DNA from: Deltaproteobacteria bacterium
GTDB lineage: Bacteria; Myxococcota; Kuafuiibacteriia; Kuafuiibacteriales; Kuafuiibacteriaceae
Assembly: GCA_020632995.1 (NCBI GenBank)
Contig: JACKEN010000004.1
Location: 124,001 to 188,000 of the forward strand
Reading direction: 5' to 3'
Length of the DNA stretch: 64,000 nucleotides
In this document: positions 52,288 to 61,500 of the stretch, in pieces
Layout: each line of letters starts with the position of its first letter
How positions within the stretch are numbered: position 1 is the first letter of the stretch
The notes under the pieces: model-generated
Told to the model about the DNA's origin: nothing
The model's input: the letters and a program-made list of their open reading frames with translations, nothing else
Database searches by the model: none
Program-made: the position numbers and the translations under genes

Positions 52288-53280
52288 TCAATTCGCCGAC
52301 TCCAGGGCAAGCGCGTTCGCACGCCTGATCTCGAACGGCGCCGCGCCATACCCCGAGCGCAAGAGGGGCTCCACCGCCAGCTCCCGCCAGGCGATGTGCA
52401 TGAGGAGATCTTGTTCATCCAAGACGCCGAGCTGACCGCGGTCGGCGACGAAGGCGCCCACGTGCCCTTCGAACACCAACCAATCGCCCGGCCGCACCCC
52501 GTCGGGGCCGACCGTGATCGGCGCGCCCTCGAAGAGGTACACGCCGCCCTTTCGCGCGGTGATCCGAGGGACCACCGCGCGGCTCACGGGGGAGAGGGTG
52601 CGGCTCGAGCGATAGGCCACGTCGTGGCCCATCCTGCGCAGCCCGTAGACCATGAGGTCCGCGCAGTCGACGCCCACCCGGCGCTCGGCCTGGTGGGGCT
52701 CCCGCCCCTGGGCCGCGCTCCCGAACACGTAGGGGAGCCCCGCGAGCTCCGCCATGTACCCGAGGTACGTATCAGCCCACCGCAAGGTGACCTTACGGAT
52801 GTCGTTTCTTCGCTTTGGTCCCCCCGGGGCCGCCTCCTCGAGCCCCGGCGACCACACCACCCCGCCCCCGGGGCCGGACACCGCCACCTGGTAGCGCATG
52901 GTGCCGGCCTTCCACGCCTCGGGCAGGCCCTGCCTCAGGATCGGCGTCACGTCGGCCTCCACCGAGACGGCGTCCCGCCACCGGCTCCGGGTCCACCGGA
53001 TCGGGGCGAAGGCGAACCGGCCGCCGGCCAGGTTGTCGTACGCGGCCTCGGCGCTCTCGACCTTGTACCAGGTGGCGCTCCACCCCTTCGGCCAGCCCCG
53101 GACCACACAACCGGAGCGCACCTTCGGGGCGTCGGTGTAGAGCACGCAGCGGCCCGCGCCCTCCTCGCGGACCGCCACGTGCAAGCTGACTTGCTGATCC
53201 GCGCGCGCGAGGACGTCCACCGCGCGCGCCGCCCCGCCGTCCATCGTGGTCAGCACGATCACCGCCCACGCCGCGCTCAC
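52288..53280 (-). CDS. NlpC/P60-like peptidase
   Basis: 330 residues from GTG 53280. A short leader and a ~150-residue unrecognised N-terminal domain precede a C-terminal NlpC/P60-like region: nucleophile Cys in VGVDCADLMVYGLRRMG and the catalytic His in DWLVFEGHVGAFVADRG. Probably cleaves cell-wall peptides. It overlaps the L,D-transpeptidase gene by four bases (GTGA), so the two are one cell-wall operon. Confidence 0.8.
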   Translation of the reverse strand: MSAAWAVIVLTTMDGGAARAVDVLARADQQVSLHVAVREEGAGRCVLYTDAPKVRSGCVVRGWPKGWSATWYKVESAEAAYDNLAGGRFAFAPIRWTRSRWRDAVSVEADVTPILRQGLPEAWKAGTMRYQVAVSGPGGGVVWSPGLEEAAPGGPKRRNDIRKVTLRWADTYLGYMAELAGLPYVFGSAAQGREPHQAERRVGVDCADLMVYGLRRMGHDVAYRSSRTLSPVSRAVVPRITARKGGVYLFEGAPITVGPDGVRPGDWLVFEGHVGAFVADRGQLGVLDEQDLLMHIAWRELAVEPLLRSGYGAAPFEIRRANALALESAN

Positions 53281-53819
53281 GGGTACACCTCCACCCGGTC
53301 ACCCCGGCGCACGCGCTGATACAGGCGCTCGACGTCGGCGTCGGACAGCGCGATGCAGCCCAGGGTCCAGTCGGAGCCCGCCCCGCCCCCGTGGATGCCC
53401 ACGTAGCCGCCGAGCCTCGTCTTCTGGGGTGGGATGCCGCGGCGCTTCACCGCGGATCGCACCGCCTCGTAGACCTCGCGGGACACCCGCCCGGCCTCCC
53501 ACGCCGCCCGCGCGTGCCGCGGCATGGGATAGGAGAGCCCGAGGAACAGGTGGAACTGGGAGCGCGGGTTCTTCCACGCCACGTAGAAGGTGCCCTCCGG
53601 CGTCCGCAAGTCACCTTGCCGAGCCTTGTCACCCGCGGGGGCCCCGCCGAGGCCCACCGAGAAGGACTCCACCCGGGCCCCGTCCACCCAGAGCTCCAGG
53701 CGACGCGCGCCCTTGTAGATCTTGATGACCTGGCCGTCGGAGCCCTGGCCGTCCGCGCCGCGGGCGGGCCCGGCCAGGAGCAGGCCCAACAGGCCCATGA
53801 GGAGCTGACGCCGTATCAT
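53277..53819 (-). CDS. L,D-transpeptidase (YkuD)
   Basis: 180 residues. A signal peptide (to about 21) is followed by the YkuD domain with the catalytic motif HGGG (His143) and DWTLGCIALS (Cys155). Typical substrate-loop residues (TPEGTFYVAWKNP) are present. It forms 3-3 cross-links or attaches proteins to peptidoglycan in the periplasm. Translationally coupled to the NlpC-like gene. Confidence 0.95.
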   Translation of the reverse strand: MIRRQLLMGLLGLLLAGPARGADGQGSDGQVIKIYKGARRLELWVDGARVESFSVGLGGAPAGDKARQGDLRTPEGTFYVAWKNPRSQFHLFLGLSYPMPRHARAAWEAGRVSREVYEAVRSAVKRRGIPPQKTRLGGYVGIHGGGAGSDWTLGCIALSDADVERLYQRVRRGDRVEVYP

Positions 53820-53931
53820 GCTCGGCGGAGTTGCATCTCCTGTTCCGAAGGCAGGCTCCTGTGTTCCCGCGGGGTTGGGGCGCGCGAGGGGCGCGCGGGG
53901 CGGGTCGCAGGGCCGCGGTTGTAAGACGCCT

Positions 53932-54699
53932 TTACATCGCCCGGTGGCTGCGGGCGTACAGCTCGGTGGTCCCCACGATGCTGGCGGGGATGGCCACCAG
54001 GCCGAGGAGCGGGACCAGCATCGCGACCGCGACCACCCCGCCCACCCCGAGCATGGTGAAGAAGAAGCGGAACACGAAGCTCACCCGCGCCCCGAGGCCG
54101 TTGCCGGTGACCGAGAGGGCCGGGTTCACCGCGGCCGAGGCGAAGCCCAGCCACACCACGGCACCGCCGAGGACCCAGAACGCCACCCCGACCACCGGGA
54201 TGAAGCCGAGGATCCAGCACACTGCGGCCGGCGCCATGAACAGGACCGAGCGGATGAGATCGGGCACGGTGCCCTCGATCAGGCCGGGCTCCTTGGTGGG
54301 GATCCCGTGGGTCCCGAGCACGTGGCTGGCCATCTTGTCGTAGAAGGGCCCGCCCACCGCCTCCGCCACGCTGCTGAACAGCAGGATCAGGAGGACCAGG
54401 AGGCCGAGCACCCCCGCCACCACCGCGGCATAGAAGAGGACCAGCTGCCACCAGGCCTCCCGGCCCCAGTCCAGGGAGCTCCAGATCCAGTCCACCACCC
54501 CCGGGCCCTGCCAGACCGTGAGGGCCATCAGCACCATGTACAGGACCGCGGTGAGGAACAGCGGCACCAGGGCCAGCCGCCGCAGCCGGGGCTCGGACAG
54601 CACCCGGGACAGGCCCCAGAACACCGCCCCCACCCCGGTGAAGAAGCCACCGAGGCCGGGCTTGAGGCCGCGCCGAATCAGGAAGGAGGGCTCGCTCAT
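53932..54699 (-). CDS. EI24/CysZ-like membrane protein
   Basis: 255 residues with about six membrane segments. The pattern FFTGVGAVFWGLSRVLSEPRLRRLALVPLF near the start and VGGPFYDKMASHVL (the conserved PFYDxLaxxVE-like motif) identify the EI24 domain family, to which the sulfate transporter CysZ belongs. The substrate cannot be told from the sequence. ATG 54699 has GAGGG upstream. Confidence 0.85.
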   Translation of the reverse strand: MSEPSFLIRRGLKPGLGGFFTGVGAVFWGLSRVLSEPRLRRLALVPLFLTAVLYMVLMALTVWQGPGVVDWIWSSLDWGREAWWQLVLFYAAVVAGVLGLLVLLILLFSSVAEAVGGPFYDKMASHVLGTHGIPTKEPGLIEGTVPDLIRSVLFMAPAAVCWILGFIPVVGVAFWVLGGAVVWLGFASAAVNPALSVTGNGLGARVSFVFRFFFTMLGVGGVVAVAMLVPLLGLVAIPASIVGTTELYARSHRAM

Positions 54700-54877
54700 G
54701 GTTTCACGCCCCGAGGGGCACGGCGCAGTGTGCGCACCCGCGGGGCCGCCGTCCAGGGGTGGCGTCGCGGAGGCAGGGTGGACCCCGAGTGTCGACCGAC
54801 ACACCAAGCGGCCGAGCAGCGGATCGGCCGTGCTTGTCTGGATCTGGGATCTCTGCTCGACTGCCCCGGACCCACCC

Positions 54878-57800
54878 ATGGTGCCGTTCCTCGCGAGCCT
54901 CCTCGCAATCCAGCTTGCCCAGGCCCCCGACCCCGGGGCCGACCTCCCCCCGCCCCGGCCGGCGCCCGCCGCCGCCCGCTGGCCGGGCGCCCAGGCTCAC
55001 CTGGAGGGCCTGGCGGAGGCCGCGACCCGGGCGGCGGAGGCGGGTGATCCGTGGGCGTTGGCGCACCTGTACCGGCTCTACAACTTCACCCACCTGCACG
55101 ACGCCTCCCCCGCGGTGGACGCGGCCCTGGCCAAGGTCGCGAGCGCGCGGCGCGCCGCCCCGCTCGTCCGGGACCACGCGACCTGGCTCCAGGGCCGGCG
55201 GGCCGAGGGGCGGGGCGACGTCGAGGCGGTCCGGGCCACCGCCGAGGCCCTCGGCCTGGTGACCGGCGGCTTCTTCGCCGGCCCCTTCGACAACGCGGCG
55301 GGCGCAGGCCACGGCGCGGCCTTCCCCCCCGAGCTCGGCGCGACCCTCGAGACCCACATGACCGGGAGCCAGGGCCCCATCCCGTGGCGGGCCCTGGACG
55401 GCCTCGCCCCCTCGGGGCGGGTCGAGCTCGCCCGGCTCCTGTTCGGCGGGTCCGAGGCCACCGCGTACCTGGCGGTGGCGGTAGAGGCCGCGCGCCGCAC
55501 CCCCGCCGCGCTCCGGGTGGGGAGCACCGACGGGGTGAAGGCCTGGCTGAACGGGGCCCCCGCGCTCGATCACGACACCCGGCGCTTCGCCGCGTTGGAT
55601 CAGGAGGCGGCGCCGGTGACCCTGGAGCCCGGGCTCAACCTGATCCTGGTGAAGGCCTCGTGGGCGGGCGACGAGGGGCAGCTCCTGGTGCGCCTCAGCG
55701 CGCCCCAGGGCGGCCCGCTCCGCGGGGTCACCTACCGCACCGACCGGGCGTCTGTGCAGGCTGCCCTGCAGAAGTACCCGGTGGACGCCGCGCGGCCCCT
55801 CCCCCGACCGAGCCGCGGCCTCCGCGGGCCGCTCACCGGCCTGCCCACCGTCGAGCCGCAGGCGCGCCGGCCCGCGCCGCAGGATGCCTTGCTCGCGGAC
55901 CTGCTCTCGGTGCTCGGGCTCTTCGACGCGCGGAAGCTCCCCTCCCCGCCCGAGGTGCTGCTCGCCGACGCCATCAGGAAGGCCCCCGCAGATCCGGAGC
56001 TGCGCTTCTTCTTCGCCCACCGGGTGCGCCGACGGGATCCCAACCTGGCCCAGGCCCAGCTCGAGGCGGCGCTGACCTCCGACCCCGGCTTCGCCCCCGC
56101 GCTGCTCGCGCTGGGTGAGGCGGCCCGGGACGGCGGGCGGGCGCTGGAGGCGCGCGCGCACCTCGACGCGGCGGTGGCCGCCGACCCCGGCTTCGACCTC
56201 ATCCAGGTCACCCGCGCCGTCCTCGGCTTCGAGGTGCTCGACGAGGGCGCGCTGGCGCTGGCCCGGCTGGCGGCTCGACCCGAGGTGGCGGCGCGCTGGC
56301 GGGCGCTGCGGCAGACCGCGACCATGCGCAAGGTGCTCGGCGACGCGGGCCAGGCCCGGCGCGATGCGGAGGCCGCGCTGGCTGCGCGCGCGGACGACGA
56401 GCTCGCCCGGAGCCTGGCGGTCGAGCTCGCCCTCGACGCGCGCGACCCGGAGCGGGCCCTCGCCCTGGTGGCAGCAGGGCAGGTGCTGGCCCCGTACGTC
56501 CTCAGCCTGCGCCTCCTCGAGGCCCGGATCCGCATGGGCCAGCCGGGCGGCATGGAGCAGGCGCAAGCCACCCTGCGCGCGGCGGCCACCGCCTTCCCCA
56601 CCCACCCAGAGCCCCAGCTGGCCCTGGCCGAGGTGGCGCTCTTCGAGCGGGACCAGGCCGCCGCGCTCGCCGCGCTGGACGAGGCCCTCGCCCTCGACCC
56701 GCACCGGCCCGAGGTGCGGCGACGGCGACGGGCCCTGGCCCGGGCGAGCGGCCCGGGCGAGCTGGAGGACCGCTACTCGGTGGACCCGGCCAAGGTCGCG
56801 GCGCGTCCGGTGAGCGCGGCGGAGCGACACTTCGGCGCCGCGTACCTGGAGGACAGGAAGGTCGTGCAGCTCTTCGAGAACCAGAAGAGCGCGCGGTTCC
56901 AGCAGTTCCTGTTGCGCATCCAGAACCCGGAGCTGGCCTCGGCCTTGAGGGCCCACCAGATCCCCTACGCGCCGAGCCGGGAGTCGGTCGAGATCCTGGA
57001 CGCCGCGCGCATCCGCCCCTCGGGCGAGATCATCCCCGCGTCGAACATCCAGGACGACGGGCCGCGGGGGAAGGTCTACGGGATGTACGTGGACCAGCGG
57101 ATGAAGATCATCGTCTTCGACGACCTCGCGGAGGGCGACGTGATCCACATCCGGTACCGGGTGGACTCTATCGGCGACAACATCTTCGGGGGGTTCTTCG
57201 GCGACGTGACCGCGGTGCAAGGCAACCTGCCGAAGGCCAGCTTCATGTACCGGGTCATCACCCCCGACCGCCTGCCCCTGTACTCGGCCGAGGTGCGGAT
57301 GCCCCCACCGAAGGAGGAGGACGTGGACGGCGGGCACGCCCTCACCTGGGAGGTCACCGACGTCCCCGGCCTCGAGATCGAGCCGCTGGGGCCGCCCTAC
57401 CCCGAGATCGGGCGGCTGGTCAGCGTGAGCACCTACAAGGACTGGAGTGAGCTGGGGGCGTGGTACGGGCGGCTGTTCTCGGAGCAGATGGAGCTCGACG
57501 ACGCGGCCCGCGCCGCGGGCAAGAAGGCGATCGCGGGGGCGAAGACCGACGCCGAGAAGGTGCGGCGCCTGTACGAGTACGTGGTCAAGAACACCCGCTA
57601 CGTCGGCATCGAGCTCGGGATCCACGGCTGGAAGCCGTTCTCCGCGGCGGAGGTGAACCGGCGGCGCTACGGCGACTGCAAGGACAAGGCGACCCTCCTG
57701 TCGGCCCTCCTCCGTGACAACGGGGTCGACGCCACCATCACCCTGGTGCGCACCGCGGACCGCGGCCAGCTCCCGCCGGACCACGCCACCATGTGGGCCT

Positions 57801-58597
57801 TCAACCACGCCATCACCTACGTGCCCGGCCTCGATCGCTTCTTGGACCCCACCGCGGAGTTCAACGCGGCCACCGAGCTCCCGGTGCTGGATCAGGGCGC
57901 GATGGCCCTCGTCGTGCATCCCGACGGGCAGGTCCGCTTGCTCAACCTCCCGACGTCGACCCCGGCCGACAACCTGAACGCGTCGGACTACGACGCGACC
58001 CTCTCGCGCGACACGCGGCTGGTGATGGAGGGCAAGGAGCGCTTCCGAGGCGCCCGAGCCTCGGAGCTGCGGCAGGAGCTGGACGAGCCCGAGCAGCGGG
58101 TGCGGCACCTCGAGGAGCCGCTCGCCCAGATCCTGCCCGGGGTGAAGGTCGAGGACGCGGAGTTCTCGAACCTCGCCGCGCTCGACGAGGAGGTCTGGTA
58201 CCGCTACCGCTTCACCGTGCCCCGCTACGGGCGCACCGACGGCGACCGCCTGAGCGTGCCGGTGGCGCTGTTCCGCCACCAGGTGGCCTCGGCCTACGCC
58301 CAGCTGGCCCACCGGAGCACCGCCCTGTACCTGGAACACCCCTGGCAGACCGAGAACGTCATCCGCTACCACCTGCCGGCAGGGGCCAGCGTCCAGAGCC
58401 TGCCGAGCAGCGTGACGGTCGACAGCAAGCACATCCGCCTCGAGCACACCGTGTCCTCCGCCGCGGACGGCTTCAGCAGCCGCGAGCTGGTGGTGCTGAA
58501 GTCGCGGATCATCCCGCCCGAGGACTACGCGGAGTTCAGGGAGGCCTGCCTGGCCATCGACCGGGCCCTGGAGCGGAAGGTGGTGATCCAGTGGTGA
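54878..58597 (+). CDS. Giant TPR / DUF3857 / transglutaminase-like protein
   Basis: 1239 residues. It has a signal peptide (SLLAIQLAQA), a long TPR-rich part to about 650, a DUF3857 domain (about 670-850, ending WEVTDVPGLEIEPLGPPYPE) and a transglutaminase-like core with catalytic Cys934 in RRYGDCKDKATLLSALLRD and a later His in MWAFNHAITYVPG. A beta-rich DUF2569-type or unassigned end follows. DUF3857-transglutaminase proteins are exported; their substrate is mostly unknown. It overlaps the next, paralogous gene by four bases. Confidence 0.9.
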   Translation: MVPFLASLLAIQLAQAPDPGADLPPPRPAPAAARWPGAQAHLEGLAEAATRAAEAGDPWALAHLYRLYNFTHLHDASPAVDAALAKVASARRAAPLVRDHATWLQGRRAEGRGDVEAVRATAEALGLVTGGFFAGPFDNAAGAGHGAAFPPELGATLETHMTGSQGPIPWRALDGLAPSGRVELARLLFGGSEATAYLAVAVEAARRTPAALRVGSTDGVKAWLNGAPALDHDTRRFAALDQEAAPVTLEPGLNLILVKASWAGDEGQLLVRLSAPQGGPLRGVTYRTDRASVQAALQKYPVDAARPLPRPSRGLRGPLTGLPTVEPQARRPAPQDALLADLLSVLGLFDARKLPSPPEVLLADAIRKAPADPELRFFFAHRVRRRDPNLAQAQLEAALTSDPGFAPALLALGEAARDGGRALEARAHLDAAVAADPGFDLIQVTRAVLGFEVLDEGALALARLAARPEVAARWRALRQTATMRKVLGDAGQARRDAEAALAARADDELARSLAVELALDARDPERALALVAAGQVLAPYVLSLRLLEARIRMGQPGGMEQAQATLRAAATAFPTHPEPQLALAEVALFERDQAAALAALDEALALDPHRPEVRRRRRALARASGPGELEDRYSVDPAKVAARPVSAAERHFGAAYLEDRKVVQLFENQKSARFQQFLLRIQNPELASALRAHQIPYAPSRESVEILDAARIRPSGEIIPASNIQDDGPRGKVYGMYVDQRMKIIVFDDLAEGDVIHIRYRVDSIGDNIFGGFFGDVTAVQGNLPKASFMYRVITPDRLPLYSAEVRMPPPKEEDVDGGHALTWEVTDVPGLEIEPLGPPYPEIGRLVSVSTYKDWSELGAWYGRLFSEQMELDDAARAAGKKAIAGAKTDAEKVRRLYEYVVKNTRYVGIELGIHGWKPFSAAEVNRRRYGDCKDKATLLSALLRDNGVDATITLVRTADRGQLPPDHATMWAFNHAITYVPGLDRFLDPTAEFNAATELPVLDQGAMALVVHPDGQVRLLNLPTSTPADNLNASDYDATLSRDTRLVMEGKERFRGARASELRQELDEPEQRVRHLEEPLAQILPGVKVEDAEFSNLAALDEEVWYRYRFTVPRYGRTDGDRLSVPVALFRHQVASAYAQLAHRSTALYLEHPWQTENVIRYHLPAGASVQSLPSSVTVDSKHIRLEHTVSSAADGFSSRELVVLKSRIIPPEDYAEFREACLAIDRALERKVVIQW

Positions 58598-61500
58598 CGC
58601 AAGCTCGCTTGCTCTTCCTGGCCGCGGTGCTCGCCGCGGCGGGGTGCCGGACCACCAGCCCGGCCCCGGTGCTGGTGCCCCTGCCCGCCCTCCCCGGAGC
58701 GGAGGAGGCGGTGGCCCTGGCCGAGGCGAGCAAGGACCCCGCGATGGCGGCGGACCTGCTGTGGGTCCACGCCAACCGGCGGGCGGAGGCGCGGGCGCGC
58801 CTGGAGGCTGGCCTGCGCGCCACACCCCTGAAGGCTCCCTTGCTCCTGCGCCGCGCGGTGCTCGACCTGGTCGAGCTGCGGCCGGACGCGGCGGTGGACG
58901 CCCTCACCCAGATCATCGCCCACGCCCCCGAGAGCCCCGAGGCCGAGGTCGCCCTCCTGCTCCTGTACGAGCGCCTCGAGGACCTCCGGTACCGGCAGGC
59001 GGACATCGAGGCCGCGGTGGTGAAGGCTGACCTGCTCGGCTCGGGCCCGGCCGCCACCGCGGGGCGGGTGACCCTGGCCTCCGCCCTCCTCGCGCGCATC
59101 GCGCGACACCAGGTGGACCTCGACCTCGAGCAGAGCCACCTGGCCCGCGGCGGCTGGCTCACCCAGTGGCGCGCGATCGGGCCGCTCGCTCCGATGGACC
59201 GCGGCGCCTTCCTCGCCGACTCGCGCTACGCCCAGTCCGGCGACTGGTCGATGCTCCCGAGCTTCCGCGGGGCGCCGGTGCGCCCGCGCGTAGTCTACGC
59301 CGAGGGGCACCGGGTCGCCTCGGCCCTCGGCAACGCCCCCGGGCTCTACGTCTTCGACGCCTACTTCGAGGTCTCGGAGGAGGCGGCCACCGAGCCCCTG
59401 ATGCTGGAGGCCCACCTGCCCGCCTCGGCCCGGGTGTCGGTGGACGGCGGGCTCGTCACCGCCCGCGACGCGGCGGACCGCCGCGCCGCGCGCCGAACGC
59501 AGGTCCCCTTGCGCCTCGGTCCGGGCTGGCATCGCGTGGCGGTGACGCTGCTGTCCGGGTCGCGCGACACCTTCGCGCTCGCGATCACCACCCGGCTCGG
59601 TCAGCCGGTGGTGCGGGCGTCCAAGTCCGGACCGCTGGTGGGCACGCCGGTGACTCGCCCCCCCGCGGTGGGGAGCGACGCGATGAGCGCGGAGGGCGAC
59701 GCCTCGGCCCTCGGGCTCGTCCGGCAGCTCACCCAGGCGCCGAACCACGCCGCCTTCGGGCGCCTCCTGGGCGCCGCCCTCGCCCTCGACCCCTGGGTGG
59801 ACGACCCCGACCTCGCCTGGGGCTTCCTGCACGGCGCCGTGGCGGCGCTGCCCGACTCCGCCGCGCTCGGGCTGGTGTGGGCGGCGTGGCTGGAGCGCGC
59901 GGACCTCGCGGCGACCGCGCGGGCGAAGACGCAAGACGTCCTGCACGCAGACCCAACCCTCCCCTCCGCCCTGCTGCGGATGGCACGGGCGACCCGAGAG
60001 GAGCAGCCCGAGCGCGCGCTGGCCCTGGTGGAGGCGGCGCGAGTGGTGGCGCCCGAGGCCTGGCGCACCGAGGCCGAGGCGATGGACGTGTACCGGCGCC
60101 TCGCCTACCAACCCGAGGCGGTGGCGGCCCTGGAGGCGGCGGTGGCGCGCCGCGCGCCGGCGCGGGTGCTGCGCGCGGGGGTGCGCCTGTTGCGAGGGCT
60201 GCGGCGGGACGCCCAGGCCGACGCGCTGGAGGCGGAGCTGATCCGGCAGAGCCCCCGCGACGCCCCGCGCCTGCGGGCCGAGCGCGCGGCCGAGGTCGGG
60301 GCGCTGGAGGACGCGGTCAACGCCTACACCGAGGCAGCGGCCCTCGGCGACGCCGCCGACAACCTCGCCCGGGCGGCGGAGCTCTACCTCGGCGCCCTCA
60401 GGCCCCGGGACGCGGCGCGGGCGGCCCGCGCGGCCCTCGACCGGGAGCCGACGCACGCCGGGGCGTGGCGGATCGCGCTGCAGGCTGCCTTGCTCACCGG
60501 AGATCTGGACGGGGCGGGGGACGCCCTGGCGCAGCTCCGCCTGCACTCCGACGCCACCCTCGAGCTCGAGGCGATGGCGAGCGAGGCGGGCGTCGGGGGG
60601 GCGGCCGAGGTGGAGCTCCTCCTCGGCCAGTGCCCGAAGGGCGTCGACACGCCCCTCGCCGACCTCCTGTGCGGCAAGCTGGCCTTCGATCCCTGGCCGT
60701 GGGTGCGCCCCGCCCAGCCCGGCGACCTGCCTCCGGGGCAGGACCCGGCCGATCGCTGGGCCTCGCACCAGAGCGTGCTCCTCCTGGACCGGGTGGTGGA
60801 TCGGGTGCTCCCGGACGGGCGCGCCATGACCTCCTTTCACGCGGTGAGCCGCCTGCAGACCAAGGAGGCGGCGGACCGGGCGGGCGAGCTGGAGCTCCCC
60901 ACCGACGCCCTGGCCCTGGCCCTGGTGACCCTGAAGCCCGACGGTCGACGGCTGGAGGTCGATCGGCACGCGGGCAAGGACGACCTGTCGTTCTCGGCCC
61001 TCGCGCCGGGGGACGCGGTGGAGCGGCGCTGGGTGCGCATCGAGGGCCCGGCCACCCCGTGGGGCGGCTACATCCGCAAGTTCTATTTCGCCAGCGGCGA
61101 CCCCATGGTGCGCTCGGAGCTGGCGGTGGTGGTGAAGAAGGGGACCCGGGTCCTCCACCTGGAGCGAAACGGCGCCCCCGCGCCCCAGATCATGGAGGCG
61201 GGCGACGAGGTGCTCTACCTCTGGCAGGCGGAGCAGGTCCCCGCGGTGCCCCCCGAGCCCCACACCCCGGGAGCGGATGAGTTCCTGCCCCACGTGGTGG
61301 TGTCGGTCGGCGTGAGCCCCCAGCACGCGCTCGCGACGCAGCAGCTCGGCACCGACGAGGCCGCGCGGGGCAGCCGGCAGGTGGCGGACCAGGCCCTGGT
61401 CCTGACCGCGACCATCGCGGAGCCGCAAGCGGAGCGCGCAGCCGGGCGAAGCCCGGCGGAGCGGGGTAGGACGGCTCCGCCGGCCCGGGACCCCATGGAG